Below, one piece after another: positions 17,245-25,239 of a stretch of 64,000 nucleotides of DNA. The position numbers were made by a program, and so were the translations under genes. The notes under the pieces are model-generated. The model was given only the letters and a program-made list of their open reading frames with translations. It was not told the origin of the DNA and searched no databases. Source of the DNA: Mucilaginibacter auburnensis (GTDB lineage Bacteria > Bacteroidota > Bacteroidia > Sphingobacteriales > Sphingobacteriaceae); the NCBI RefSeq assembly GCF_002797815.1, contig NZ_PGFJ01000001.1, forward strand, positions 1-64,000. Direction: 5' to 3'. Numbering within the stretch: the first letter of the stretch is position 1; each line of letters begins with the position of its first letter.

Positions 17245-17799
17245 TTATTTCATGCTATCCCGAATAGCGAAAATAGCCTCAAGGTGCCTTTTGAACACCA
17301 GTATACCCTTGCGTGCAATGGCTTTAACATCCTTATCAAAACAGTTTTTTTGCGCCTTTTCAAAAACATCAATAGCGCTTTTATGGTCGGCGGTTATGTA
17401 TGCTATGTAAGCGTGGTCAAAGTCTTTACCCATTTTACTGTTCAGATCAGCTATTTTGCCTGCGGTTGGCGCCGTCAAACTATCAGGTAGCGGAATCCTT
17501 TTATCCGACGCCAGTTTTTCCAGTTTAGCCAGGCCCTTGGTATAATCCTTCACCATAATGCGTCCGAAGTTCTTAATGCGCTTATCTGTGCCTTTCTCCA
17601 TAGCCAGCTTACCGGCGGCTATTTCGGCATTTACACCATCACTTACCGTTGCTATAAAATCGGCATCAACTTTTTCAACTACCATTAACGGCTGGTGTTT
17701 TCCGCTTTTCTTTTCAACGGGTTGTTCACTGCAGCCTGCCACCGTTATAATACACAGTAATAAGAGCGCTAGGTTAATTCTGTACTTTATGAATGGCAT
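17245..17799 (-). CDS. DUF4142 domain lipoprotein
   Basis: 184 residues with a lipobox TVAGC (Cys23). The mature part is the ferritin-like four-helix DUF4142 pattern: DADFIATVSDGVNAEIAAGKLA, KNFGRIMVKDYTKG, FDHAYIAYITADHKSAIDVFEKA. DUF4142 proteins are periplasmic or outer-membrane lipoproteins of unknown function, frequently associated with stress. The divergent upstream region holds seven CGTYTCM repeats that might control it. Confidence 0.87.
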   Translation of the reverse strand: MPFIKYRINLALLLLCIITVAGCSEQPVEKKSGKHQPLMVVEKVDADFIATVSDGVNAEIAAGKLAMEKGTDKRIKNFGRIMVKDYTKGLAKLEKLASDKRIPLPDSLTAPTAGKIADLNSKMGKDFDHAYIAYITADHKSAIDVFEKAQKNCFDKDVKAIARKGILVFKRHLEAIFAIRDSMK

Positions 17800-17867
17800 G
17801 GTTAATTGGTTTATAACTAAATTAAGCTTACGTGGCGTAGCTTATCCTGAAATAGATTTACAAAAAT

Positions 17868-17981
17868 CGTTTCACTCGTCTCATTTTCGTTTCACACAAA
17901 AACAGCATATTATTAACTGTCAGCTATTTCTATAAAATATCGTTTCAAATCGTTTCCTATCCACAGTGAGACGATGAAACG
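17868..17981. promoter_or_regulatory. Cluster of seven CGTTTCA-type heptamers
   Basis: CGTTTCA or a one-base variant occurs at 17868, 17877 (CGTCTCA), 17888, 17941 and 17951 (CGTTTCC) on the plus strand, and reversed at 17967 (TGAGACG) and 17975 (TGAAACG). Neighbours are spaced 8-11 bases, near one helical turn, in two groups. The cluster lies between the divergent DUF4142 and gcvH genes. It looks like a multi-site operator; the regulator is unknown. Confidence 0.5.
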
Positions 17982-18048
17982 GTGCAGCGGTTTATAAAAT
18001 TAAATGTAAGCTTTATACCTAACTTATTTCTGTTCAATAAAGTTTTCT

Positions 18049-18056
18049 TATTTTTG
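18049..18056 (+). promoter_or_regulatory. Putative -7 promoter element for gcvH
   Basis: TATTTTTG matches the Bacteroidota -7 consensus TAnnTTTG and lies 23 bases before the gcvH ATG. No clear -33 element is seen. Confidence 0.5.
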
Positions 18057-18078
18057 GGAACATAAAAAATTGATAGAA

Positions 18079-18459
18079 ATGAACTTTCCTGCTGAGTTAA
18101 AGTACACCAAAGATCATGAGTGGGTACGCGTTGAGGGCAACGAGGCCTACATTGGCATTACCGAATTTGCACAGCGTGAGCTGGGCGATATTGTTTACAT
18201 TGACATTACTTCGGTAGGAAAAGAAGTGGCCGGCGAAGAAGTGTTTGGCACGGTTGAAGCGGTTAAAACCGTATCAGACCTGTTTATGCCGCTTACCGGT
18301 ACCGTATTGGAAGTTAATCCCGGGCTTGATGCTCAGCCGGAACTGGTTAACAGCGACCCCTACGGTGATGGCTGGATGGTAAAAATCACTATAGCTAACC
18401 CTGCAGAAGCCGATGCTTTATTATCTGCCGATGCTTATAAATCGCTTATCGGCGAATAA
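18079..18459 (+). CDS. gcvH: Glycine cleavage system H protein
   Basis: 126 residues from the ATG at 18079; an upstream in-frame TTG at 18070 would add three residues and is less likely. It starts [20 protein letters not shown] and carries the lipoylation Lys in [16 protein letters not shown], with [11 protein letters not shown] near the end, the complete GcvH pattern. The lipoyl arm shuttles the aminomethyl group between GcvP, GcvT and GcvL in the cytoplasm. It is directly followed by a VanZ-like gene with no gap. Confidence 0.97.
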   Translation: MNFPAELKYTKDHEWVRVEGNEAYIGITEFAQRELGDIVYIDITSVGKEVAGEEVFGTVEAVKTVSDLFMPLTGTVLEVNPGLDAQPELVNSDPYGDGWMVKITIANPAEADALLSADAYKSLIGE

Positions 18460-18855
18460 ATGGCTGCATGGCTAAAATATCAAAGGCTCACTTTATGGTG
18501 GGCCTTATTTGTTTTTATAATGTGCAATGCCAACCTGGGGCATATAGGCAGCTCTCCCCGCTTCTTCCCCGGGTTTGACAAGCTGGTGCACTGCGGTTTC
18601 TTTTTTGTGTTTGTTGTGTTATGTGTAAACGGTTTCATAAGGCAACAAAGGCTTAACCGCTTAATGTATAAGCACGCCTTGTTCATCTTGCTGATCGCTA
18701 TTGTATTTGGCGGACTGATTGAGCTATTGCAACTCACCATATTTACCTGGCGCAGCTGCGAGTGGGCAGATCTGTTTGCCGACACCGTAGGTGCAGGTAT
18801 GGGAATATTTAGTATTTTAGTAACTACTTACGCTGTTGATGATGTTAAAAAGTAA
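18460..18855 (+). CDS. VanZ-like membrane protein
   Basis: 131 residues with four membrane helices. The family pattern includes GFDKLVHCGFFFVF near residue 38, FGGLIELLQLTIFTWRSCEWADLFADTVGAGMG spread over residues 85-118 (the acidic ExxQ...R...D...D...G motif). VanZ gives teicoplanin resistance in enterococci, but most members have no known role. The ATG directly follows the gcvH stop codon, a linkage common in Bacteroidota, so the two are co-translated or at least co-transcribed. Confidence 0.85.
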   Translation: MAAWLKYQRLTLWWALFVFIMCNANLGHIGSSPRFFPGFDKLVHCGFFFVFVVLCVNGFIRQQRLNRLMYKHALFILLIAIVFGGLIELLQLTIFTWRSCEWADLFADTVGAGMGIFSILVTTYAVDDVKK

Positions 18856-18979
18856 ATTTATTCTATTAGGACTGGGGCTGTTACTATGTACATCTGCCTG
18901 CGGCATTTTTAAGAAAGACTGCGGCTGCCCTAAGTTTGGCAAGGTAAACACCCCTGCCAAAACAAGCAACAGGGCTTAG
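18842..18979 (+). CDS. Small Cys-rich lipoprotein, 45 residues
   Basis: The frame starts ATG at 18842 inside the end of the VanZ-like gene (14-base overlap) and ends TAG at 18977-18979. The product starts MLKSKFILLGLGLLLC and continues TSACGIFKKDCGCPKFG, so it has a hydrophobic signal, a relaxed lipobox at TSAC (Cys20), and then a CGIFKKDCGCP motif with three more cysteines after the lipidated one. Short lipoproteins with such a CGCP motif are common in Bacteroidota, as I recall. The overlap, signal peptide and Cys cluster make coding likely. Its stop overlaps the egtD stop on the other strand. Confidence 0.7.
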   Translation: MLKSKFILLGLGLLLCTSACGIFKKDCGCPKFGKVNTPAKTSNRA

Positions 18980-19950
18980 GCCAGCCACACGGCATCCATA
19001 AACCATTTTTTACTGTCAAACAGTTCGCGCACAGGCGTAAAGTTGGCTTCAAGCGCCATTTGCTCTGTTTCGGCAATAGTGAATTTCTGAGATATTTCCA
19101 TAAAGATGTACTCATCCTTTTCAAAGCGGATGACCTCATTTCCTATATGCACTGTTTGGGCTTCTGTACTTACCAGGTAGCTTTTACATGCTCCGGTTTC
19201 GGGATCGTAAGTGGCATAGTGGTCAAAATGCTCAACATTGAAGTTGGCATTTAGTTCCTTGTTAATACGCAGCAACAGGTTAAGGTTAAATCGCTTAGTG
19301 ATACCCTCCTTATCGTTATAAGCCGCCAACACCGTTTTAGGCGATTTTTTCAGATCGATGCCGATCAGCAGCATATCTCCGGGAGATAAATGCCTGTTCA
19401 ATTCTTTTATAAAACCAATGGCTTCTGGCACCGGCATGTTACCTACATTTGATCCTAAAAACATCACCACCTTGCGCCGGGTTGAAAGGCGCTCGGCCTC
19501 CTCAAGCATATTGAAGTACTCGCCGTTAAGTCCGATAATTTGCAGCCCAGGCAGGGTTTGAGGTAAAGTTTCGTTCAGGTAGCAAATTACGTTATCCGAA
19601 ATATCTATCGGCATGTACGTAAAGTCAACACCTTGCTCTAATAAATAACGCAACAGGTAAGCTGACTTCATGGCATCGCCTGCACCTAACTCGATCAAGT
19701 CAAATGGGCCGCCATCTCCGGCTATGGCTGCGGCCAGTTCGGCTGTTTTCTTAGAGAATATTTCCAGTTCGCAATTGGTAGGATAATACTCCTCGCAATT
19801 CATCAGCTCCTGGAATATCTTATCGCCGTTAGCGTCATAAAAATATTTGGATTGCAGACGCTTTGGGGTGCTTTTTAACCCATCAATAACATCGCTGTAA
19901 AATTGAGCCGTTTTGGCATCAGTTGTTTCTGTTAAGGTAGCTGTGTTCAT
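18976..19950 (-). CDS. egtD: L-histidine N-alpha-methyltransferase (EgtD)
   Basis: 324 residues, full length for EgtD. The SAM-binding motif ELGAGDAMKS is at 87-96; YFYDANGDKIFQELMNCEEYY near 36-56, YMPIDIS, VMFLGSNVGNMP and AYNDKEGITKRFNLNLL are all family blocks; FMEISQKF near the end carries the Glu and Ser that hold histidine in characterised EgtD. It trimethylates histidine to hercynine, the first step of ergothioneine synthesis. It is the last gene of a five-gene operon, 12 bases after egtB. Confidence 0.94.
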   Translation of the reverse strand: MNTATLTETTDAKTAQFYSDVIDGLKSTPKRLQSKYFYDANGDKIFQELMNCEEYYPTNCELEIFSKKTAELAAAIAGDGGPFDLIELGAGDAMKSAYLLRYLLEQGVDFTYMPIDISDNVICYLNETLPQTLPGLQIIGLNGEYFNMLEEAERLSTRRKVVMFLGSNVGNMPVPEAIGFIKELNRHLSPGDMLLIGIDLKKSPKTVLAAYNDKEGITKRFNLNLLLRINKELNANFNVEHFDHYATYDPETGACKSYLVSTEAQTVHIGNEVIRFEKDEYIFMEISQKFTIAETEQMALEANFTPVRELFDSKKWFMDAVWLA

Positions 19951-19962
19951 TTTATGTAGATG

Positions 19963-21111
19963 TTATTTGGCCAAACGTATGCCCGTAAATTGCCAGCGTA
20001 AGTTAGTTTGAAAAAAATTGCGGTAGGTTTTTCTGCTGTGGCCCGGAGATGTTACCTCTGATGCACCACGTAAAACCATTTGATTGACCATGAATTTGCC
20101 ATTGTACTCGCCAATAGCACCCGCTGCTTTGGTAAAACCCGGGTAAGGCAGGTAAGCACTTTCCGTCCACTCCCAGCGTGAGCCCCAGTTGAACTTGTCG
20201 GCTGCCGCTTCCCATTCAAATTCGGTTGGCAGGCGCATCCCTTTCCAGGCGGCATAAGCGCAAGCTTCAAAATAGCTAATGTGGCAAACCGGCTCATTCA
20301 GTTTAAGAGGCTGTAAGCCGGCGTAAGTATAATGGTGCCATTCACCGTCTATCAAATGCCAGTATAGCGGCGCTTCAACTTTGTTGTTCTTAACCCAATC
20401 CCACCCCTCAGCATGCCAGTAGCGGAAATCATGGTAACCATCGGCCTCTATAAATTCCAGATACTCTGCTGTGGAAACCAAGTTGGCGCTTATTTCATAG
20501 TTATTGAGGTAAACTTTATGTCTGTTCAGCTCATTGTCAAAGCAAAAACCGTTGCCCTCAAAACCAATTTCATAAATGCCTTCAGGCATGGTAACAAACC
20601 CAGTAGTCGTTTCCTCTATCTTATGCGCAGGATGGTTTTTATTGTACGCCGGGAAAAGCGGATTGTGGCCCAGTATGTATTTGATATCTGTAAGCAACAA
20701 CTCCTGGTGTTGTTCCTCGTGGTTAAAACCTAATACAAGCAGTTCCTTTATATCGGCAGATGGCTCTTCGCATAAAAAGTTCAACATTGCCTCATCCACA
20801 TATTCGCGGTAACGATAAATATCGGCAACAGTTGGGCGACTTAAATTACCTCTATCTGTACGGATCACGCGATTGCCTACGGTTTCATAGTAACTGTTAA
20901 ACACGTAGTTGAACTCACTATTATATTCCTGGTAGCCCATGAAGTAAGGCTTCAATATAAATGTTTCAAAAAACCAGGTTGTATGCCCTAAATGCCACTT
21001 AGGCGGACTCACATCTACAACCGGCTGCACCACATAATCCTCCGTTTGAAGGTGGCTGCAAATGGATTCGGTGAGCTTACGCGTGTTAAGGTAACGGTCT
21101 TTTAAATTCAT
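19963..21111 (-). CDS. egtB: Ergothioneine biosynthesis sulfoxide synthase (EgtB)
   Basis: 382 residues. An N-terminal DinB-like domain carries the iron ligands: His43 in HLGHTTWFFET and His131/His135 in HEEQHQE, the spacing known for EgtB. The C-terminal half is an FGE-sulfatase fold (EPVCHISYFEACAYAAWKG, RLPTEFEWEAA, GHSRKTYRNFFQ ... GIRLAK). EgtB joins hercynine to a thiol substrate with oxygen, making the C-S bond of ergothioneine. No egtA, egtC or egtE is present in the window, so it may use cysteine directly or rely on distant genes; the sequence does not decide this. Its ATG directly follows the stop of the transporter gene. Confidence 0.93.
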   Translation of the reverse strand: MNLKDRYLNTRKLTESICSHLQTEDYVVQPVVDVSPPKWHLGHTTWFFETFILKPYFMGYQEYNSEFNYVFNSYYETVGNRVIRTDRGNLSRPTVADIYRYREYVDEAMLNFLCEEPSADIKELLVLGFNHEEQHQELLLTDIKYILGHNPLFPAYNKNHPAHKIEETTTGFVTMPEGIYEIGFEGNGFCFDNELNRHKVYLNNYEISANLVSTAEYLEFIEADGYHDFRYWHAEGWDWVKNNKVEAPLYWHLIDGEWHHYTYAGLQPLKLNEPVCHISYFEACAYAAWKGMRLPTEFEWEAAADKFNWGSRWEWTESAYLPYPGFTKAAGAIGEYNGKFMVNQMVLRGASEVTSPGHSRKTYRNFFQTNLRWQFTGIRLAK

Positions 21112-22683
21112 TTACTTTTCGTCCAGATAAAGTTTCAAATCTGATATAGTTGTAACAGCCAATTGCTGTGCTTGTTTTCGTCGCATCATTAAAGCATACG
21201 CATTGTTAAACCCTATGGGTTGTAACCATTTGATATTATAACGGTTGCTAAACTCAGTTTTAACATATTGATATGTTTTGTCCCTGTCGCCGGCCAAACT
21301 GTCAACTGTTGCTTTCGGTGCCTGCAAAATCGCTAACAAACCGGTTCCGGTATATTCGGGATAAAAATCTATTTGGTTATTGGTAAGCGCATCAAAGCAT
21401 ATTTTAGTGCCTCCTAAACCAGTTTTCGCAGATGCGGTGTAATTGGTATAACCTTCAATCAACATAGCATACATACTTGCCAAAATGTACTGTTCACCAA
21501 AAATTTTTGACCCGATGCGCACTACACCTTCCTTACCTTTTCTGGCAGGCCGCCATAGTTTATTTGCTACTAAAAAATCTTTAGCTACCTGCTCAGGACT
21601 TTGGTGAAGATAGTCTGTACGGTAGTTTAATTCCGTCATAATCTTGTCGTTTATTTTGCCGGATAACAGATTTAAAGCTTGCTCAAGTTTGGGAAATTTC
21701 CTTAAAGCGGTTTCACTTACTATCGGGGCGGCATAATAAGGTGGAAATATCTTTTTGTCATCAATCAATGTAACCAGGTCAAAAGCTTTTAGCCTGCCAT
21801 CAGTTGAATATCCGCTTATTACGTCCAGTTCCTTTTCAAACGCGGCTTTATACATTACCGCATCGCTTATAACAATAGTGTGGATCTTTAATCCATACTT
21901 GCTTTGCAAACCAAGGTTACCATCCTGCCTGCCCATAAATTCGGGGGTAAAACCGGCAGTAAGTTTGCTGCCGTACGCCGATGGCAAAAAATAAAATGAA
22001 GAGAGCAATAACACTAAAACGGGTGCTGCAATTGCAACAACCTTTACTTTTTTGAGGTTGAAGTTTTGAAGCAGGGAGAGCAAAGTATCAAAAACAATTG
22101 CCAATAAAGCAGCCGGGATAGCTCCGGCCAATATCATGTTGGTGTTGTTTAGTGATATGCCGCCGAAAATAAATTCGCCTAAACCACCTGCTGCAATGTA
22201 AGATGCCAGGGTAGCTACACCAACATTAATTACCGTGGCCGTACGCACACCTGCGAATATTACCGGCATAGCTAAGGGCAATTCAACCTTTGTTAGCACT
22301 TGCGCTTCAGTCATACCCATGGCCACCGCTGCTTCACGTACATCTGTATTAACTCCCACTATACCTGTGTATGTATTGCGGATTATAGGTAGCAAAGCAT
22401 ATAAAAACAGCGCGACAATGGCCGGTTTAGCTCCAATACCCAATACAGGTATCAGGAATCCCAATAATGCGATACTCGGTATGGTTTGCATTACTCCTGC
22501 AAAACCTAAAACAACTCCCGCCAACTGCTTTTTGCGACTGATCAATATCCCTAACGGCAGGCCAATTATGATGGCTATAATGAGTGAAACAAAGGTAAGC
22601 CCTACATGCTGCAGGGTTTGCGTTAGCAACTTATCAGCCTGTTGATGCATAAACTGCCATAATGATTGCTGTGTTTCATTCAT
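21112..22683 (-). CDS. ABC transporter permease fused to an OpuBC-type binding domain (EgtU-like); binding domain apparently permuted
   Basis: 523 residues. Residues 1-210 are a quaternary-amine-type permease with an EAA loop (REAAVAMGMTEAQVL near 117). A further membrane helix (215-234) leads to a substrate-binding domain (240-523). In OpuBC-type proteins the order is IGSK/TE start, GFNNTYA, SDL, then PEF, YSTDG, DDK.FPPY, LNY. Here the second half comes first (GFTPEFMGRQDG at 244, GYSTDGRLKAF at 291, PPYYAAP at 314, ELNYRTDY at 351), then RIGSKIFGEQYIL at 389, CFDALTNNQIDFYPEYTG at 429, GFNNAYAL at 491 and SDL at 514 end it. EgtU proteins, known ergothioneine importers, are such permease-binding fusions; the egtBD neighbours support the same substrate. 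Choline or betaine transport is the alternative. Confidence 0.86.
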   Translation of the reverse strand: MNETQQSLWQFMHQQADKLLTQTLQHVGLTFVSLIIAIIIGLPLGILISRKKQLAGVVLGFAGVMQTIPSIALLGFLIPVLGIGAKPAIVALFLYALLPIIRNTYTGIVGVNTDVREAAVAMGMTEAQVLTKVELPLAMPVIFAGVRTATVINVGVATLASYIAAGGLGEFIFGGISLNNTNMILAGAIPAALLAIVFDTLLSLLQNFNLKKVKVVAIAAPVLVLLLSSFYFLPSAYGSKLTAGFTPEFMGRQDGNLGLQSKYGLKIHTIVISDAVMYKAAFEKELDVISGYSTDGRLKAFDLVTLIDDKKIFPPYYAAPIVSETALRKFPKLEQALNLLSGKINDKIMTELNYRTDYLHQSPEQVAKDFLVANKLWRPARKGKEGVVRIGSKIFGEQYILASMYAMLIEGYTNYTASAKTGLGGTKICFDALTNNQIDFYPEYTGTGLLAILQAPKATVDSLAGDRDKTYQYVKTEFSNRYNIKWLQPIGFNNAYALMMRRKQAQQLAVTTISDLKLYLDEK

Positions 22684-23641
22684 GGCGGTAAGTTTTTACA
22701 TGCTGATAAAAAGCGGCCATCAAGTCAGCAAAGCTCAGAGTGTTTACTTGTTGGTTATGTTGATCGGTAACAGTGAGCAAATCAACGTTGTGCTGTTTGA
22801 ACAGTTCTAAAACTTGCCATACATCAGCATCCACGTCTAAATTGATGCTGCCTAAGTTATAAGCACCAAACTCAGGTACAGGTACTATTTGGAGTAATTT
22901 TACAGCTTTGAATTGTAACAGCAGGTTTTGCTCCTTTAAAAAATCAACTGCAAATTTATTGGAAGGGTTAAACAGCAGTTCGGACGGTGTACCCATTTGT
23001 ATTATGCTACCCTTGTCCATCAGGCAAACTCTGTCGCTCAGTTCAAAAGCTTCCTGCACGTCATGCGTAACCATTATTACGGTTTTGCGCTTTAGCTCGT
23101 CCAAGTTTTTAAACTCCGCCTGAATTTTAGTTCTCGTAATGGTATCTAATGCACCAAAGGGTTCGTCCATTAACAAAACAGGCGGATCTGCTGCCAGCGC
23201 ACGCGCTAAACCAACCCGTTGCTGTTGGCCACCGCTCAACTCGGCCGGGTATGCATTTAGATAATGTCTATCCAAATGCAGCTTCTCTAATAGGTTGAAG
23301 GTACGCTGCTCAATTTTTTTACTATCCCATTTAAGCATCCGGGGCACAACTGCAATATTCTCTTCAATAGTATAGTGAGGGAATAAGCCGTTATTTTGCA
23401 AAACATATCCAATCCCTTTTCTTAAATGTTCGGGCTTAATGTTTTGTATATTCTCGCCGTTTAAAAAGACACTCCCCGATGTAGGCTCAATTAAACGGTT
23501 GATCATTTTGAGCAGGGTAGTTTTACCGCATCCGCTGGTGCCTAATAAAATTATCTTTTCGCCTTGCGCAACTTCAAAAGAAACGTCGCTCACGGCTTTT
23601 AGATCACCGAATGACTTGTTTAATTTTTCAAGCTTTATCAC
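22676..23641 (-). CDS. ABC transporter ATP-binding protein (EgtV/OpuCA-like)
   Basis: 321 residues. Walker A GTSGCGKTT near residue 34, Q-loop YVLQNNGLFPHYTI, signature LSGGQQQRVGLARAL near 137, Walker B VLLMDEPFGALD near 157, and H-loop VTHD near 193. About 80 C-terminal residues form a CBS-like region (INLDVDADVWQVLELFKQHNVDLLTVTD), as in quaternary-amine and ergothioneine importers. It energises uptake through the fused permease encoded by the next gene, whose start overlaps this stop by 8 bases. The preceding reductase gene ends 9 bases before it. Confidence 0.92.
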   Translation of the reverse strand: MIKLEKLNKSFGDLKAVSDVSFEVAQGEKIILLGTSGCGKTTLLKMINRLIEPTSGSVFLNGENIQNIKPEHLRKGIGYVLQNNGLFPHYTIEENIAVVPRMLKWDSKKIEQRTFNLLEKLHLDRHYLNAYPAELSGGQQQRVGLARALAADPPVLLMDEPFGALDTITRTKIQAEFKNLDELKRKTVIMVTHDVQEAFELSDRVCLMDKGSIIQMGTPSELLFNPSNKFAVDFLKEQNLLLQFKAVKLLQIVPVPEFGAYNLGSINLDVDADVWQVLELFKQHNVDLLTVTDQHNQQVNTLSFADLMAAFYQHVKTYRHE

Positions 23642-23650
23642 CTTTATTAC

Positions 23651-25039
23651 TTACTCTTCAATAGTCATAAACAAATTATTCAGTGACTCTGAATACGATG
23701 GGTGGGCAAAAACACAGTAGCGAATCCTGTCATAAGTTACGCCGCCCTCCATAGCCATTTGTAATACCGACATAATTTCGCCACCCTCTTCCCCAAGAAC
23801 CGTAGCTCCTAATATCTTTTTTGTTTTTGTATCTACAATAGCTTTCATAAAGCCACGGGTATCGCCAACTTCAACAGCGCGGGCAACCCTGGCCATGGGC
23901 AAATGCGCTACCTTAATGTCCAATCCTTTCTTTTTAGCATCAGTTTCGCTGATGCCCACGCGGCCCATTTGCGGGTCGGTATACATGCAGTAAGGCACGG
24001 GGCGCTCATCAGTATTATAATTAGTTCCTTCTATCAAATTGCGATAAACGATGGTATAGTCGTTATATGCAATATGAGTAAACGGCGGACCGCCATTTAC
24101 GTCGCCAAGCGCATAAATGCCCGGCACATTGGTTTCTAACTTATTGTTTACTTTAATGTAGCCTTTTTTATCAATCTCTACACCTGTATTCTGCAGGTTG
24201 AGTATTTGAGTTCGTGGTGCCCTACCAACTGCTAACAACACGTGCGAACATTTAACCTTTTTTTCCTCATCACCCGTTTTAATGGTAGCGGTTATTTTAC
24301 CTTTTTCTTTTTGCTTCAACCGGATCACCTCACTCGAAAAATGAATAGCAATGGCTTCGGCCTTTAAAATTTTCTGCATTTCTACAGCAATATCTTCGTC
24401 CTCCTTACCTAACAAACGCGCTGAACGTTCAATAAGGGTAACCTTACTCCCAAATCGACGGAACATTTGCCCAAACTCCAACCCTATGTAATTGCCGCCC
24501 AACACTAACAGATGCTCGGGCACTTTATTTAATTCTAATATACTGGTTGAAGTAAGGTAATTCACCGCTTCTAAACCTTCAATTTTCGGAATAACTGTTT
24601 CCGTACCGGTATTGATAAATATCCAGCCGGCTTTTATGTGTTTGGTGCTGCTTTGCATTTTCACGGCAATAGTTTTCTCGCCGGTGAAGGATGCTTCGCC
24701 GTACAACAAATCCAATCCGCTAATTTTATCCAAAGCCTTTTCAGTACCGTTACGGGCGTTCAGCACAATATCGTCTTTGCGCTTTTTTATAAGCGCCATA
24801 TCAATCTTGTAATTTTTTACCTTTATACCTAAATGGGCACTATTGGTAACTGTCCAGGCAGCCTTGGCCGACGCTACCCATGCTTTGGTAGGCGTACATC
24901 CGTCGTTTACGCAGGTACCACCAACCCAACGTTTTTCTATAAGGGCTACCTTCTTACCGGCTTTAGCTAATTTTTTGGCTAATGGCACGCCAGCTTGTCC
25001 GGCGCCTATAATAATTGCATCGTATTGTTTAAGTTTCAT
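23651..25039 (-). CDS. FAD-dependent disulfide oxidoreductase, candidate ergothioneine-disulfide reductase
   Basis: 462 residues from the ATG at 25039 (one at 25048 adds three). FAD-binding YDAIIIGAGQAG starts the protein; the redox pair is Cys43 and Cys48 in GGTCVNDGCTPTK; the NAD(P) motif GGNYIGLEFG is near 180; IYALGDVNGGPPFTH near 310 is the second FAD motif. The dimerisation domain keeps His446 and Glu451 in HPSYSE, the acid-base dyad of glutathione-reductase-like enzymes. MerA's N-terminal metal domain and C-terminal Cys pair are absent, and no lipoamide complex genes adjoin. It leads the egt operon, so a role in reducing ergothioneine or a related low-molecular disulfide is my inference. 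Confidence 0.85.
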   Translation of the reverse strand: MKLKQYDAIIIGAGQAGVPLAKKLAKAGKKVALIEKRWVGGTCVNDGCTPTKAWVASAKAAWTVTNSAHLGIKVKNYKIDMALIKKRKDDIVLNARNGTEKALDKISGLDLLYGEASFTGEKTIAVKMQSSTKHIKAGWIFINTGTETVIPKIEGLEAVNYLTSTSILELNKVPEHLLVLGGNYIGLEFGQMFRRFGSKVTLIERSARLLGKEDEDIAVEMQKILKAEAIAIHFSSEVIRLKQKEKGKITATIKTGDEEKKVKCSHVLLAVGRAPRTQILNLQNTGVEIDKKGYIKVNNKLETNVPGIYALGDVNGGPPFTHIAYNDYTIVYRNLIEGTNYNTDERPVPYCMYTDPQMGRVGISETDAKKKGLDIKVAHLPMARVARAVEVGDTRGFMKAIVDTKTKKILGATVLGEEGGEIMSVLQMAMEGGVTYDRIRYCVFAHPSYSESLNNLFMTIEE

Positions 25040-25198
25040 AAATGGCATGGGCTAAGATATTGCATCAGAGAACTATTACGCTCCGATCAATTTATAATGA
25101 ACGGCAGCCAATTTTTGTTTTAAGTTACAATAAAACGAGGCCAGTAAAAACAATTGAAAAAAATTTTAAATAATATTTTTAAATAACCATTTATCGTA

Positions 25199-25206
25199 TA
25201 TCTTTG
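25199..25206 (+). promoter_or_regulatory. -7 promoter element for tRNA-Glu
   Basis: TATCTTTG matches the Bacteroidota -7 consensus TAnnTTTG exactly and lies 33 bases before the tRNA. The 50 bases upstream are very AT-rich. Confidence 0.65.
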
Positions 25207-25239
25207 CAGTCCCAAAACAAGGGGAAATAAATAAAACAA

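Noticed and set aside
18070-18078. TTG start three codons before gcvH ATG
   Set aside because: The ATG at 18079 fits the family N-terminus and the promoter distance; the same reasoning rejects TTG at 55636 for kdpB.
17800-18078. Glycine riboswitch upstream of gcvH
   Set aside because: I see no tandem-aptamer-like conserved core; the region holds CGTTTCA heptamers instead.
22235-22645. 136-codon open frame antisense to the EgtU-like permease
   Set aside because: Fully opposite a conserved membrane protein with no motif of its own.
23651-25048. Mercuric reductase or lipoamide dehydrogenase
   Set aside because: No metal-binding domain or C-terminal Cys pair as in MerA, no mer genes; no 2-oxoacid dehydrogenase genes nearby; the motif CVNDGCTPTK differs from the usual Lpd motif.
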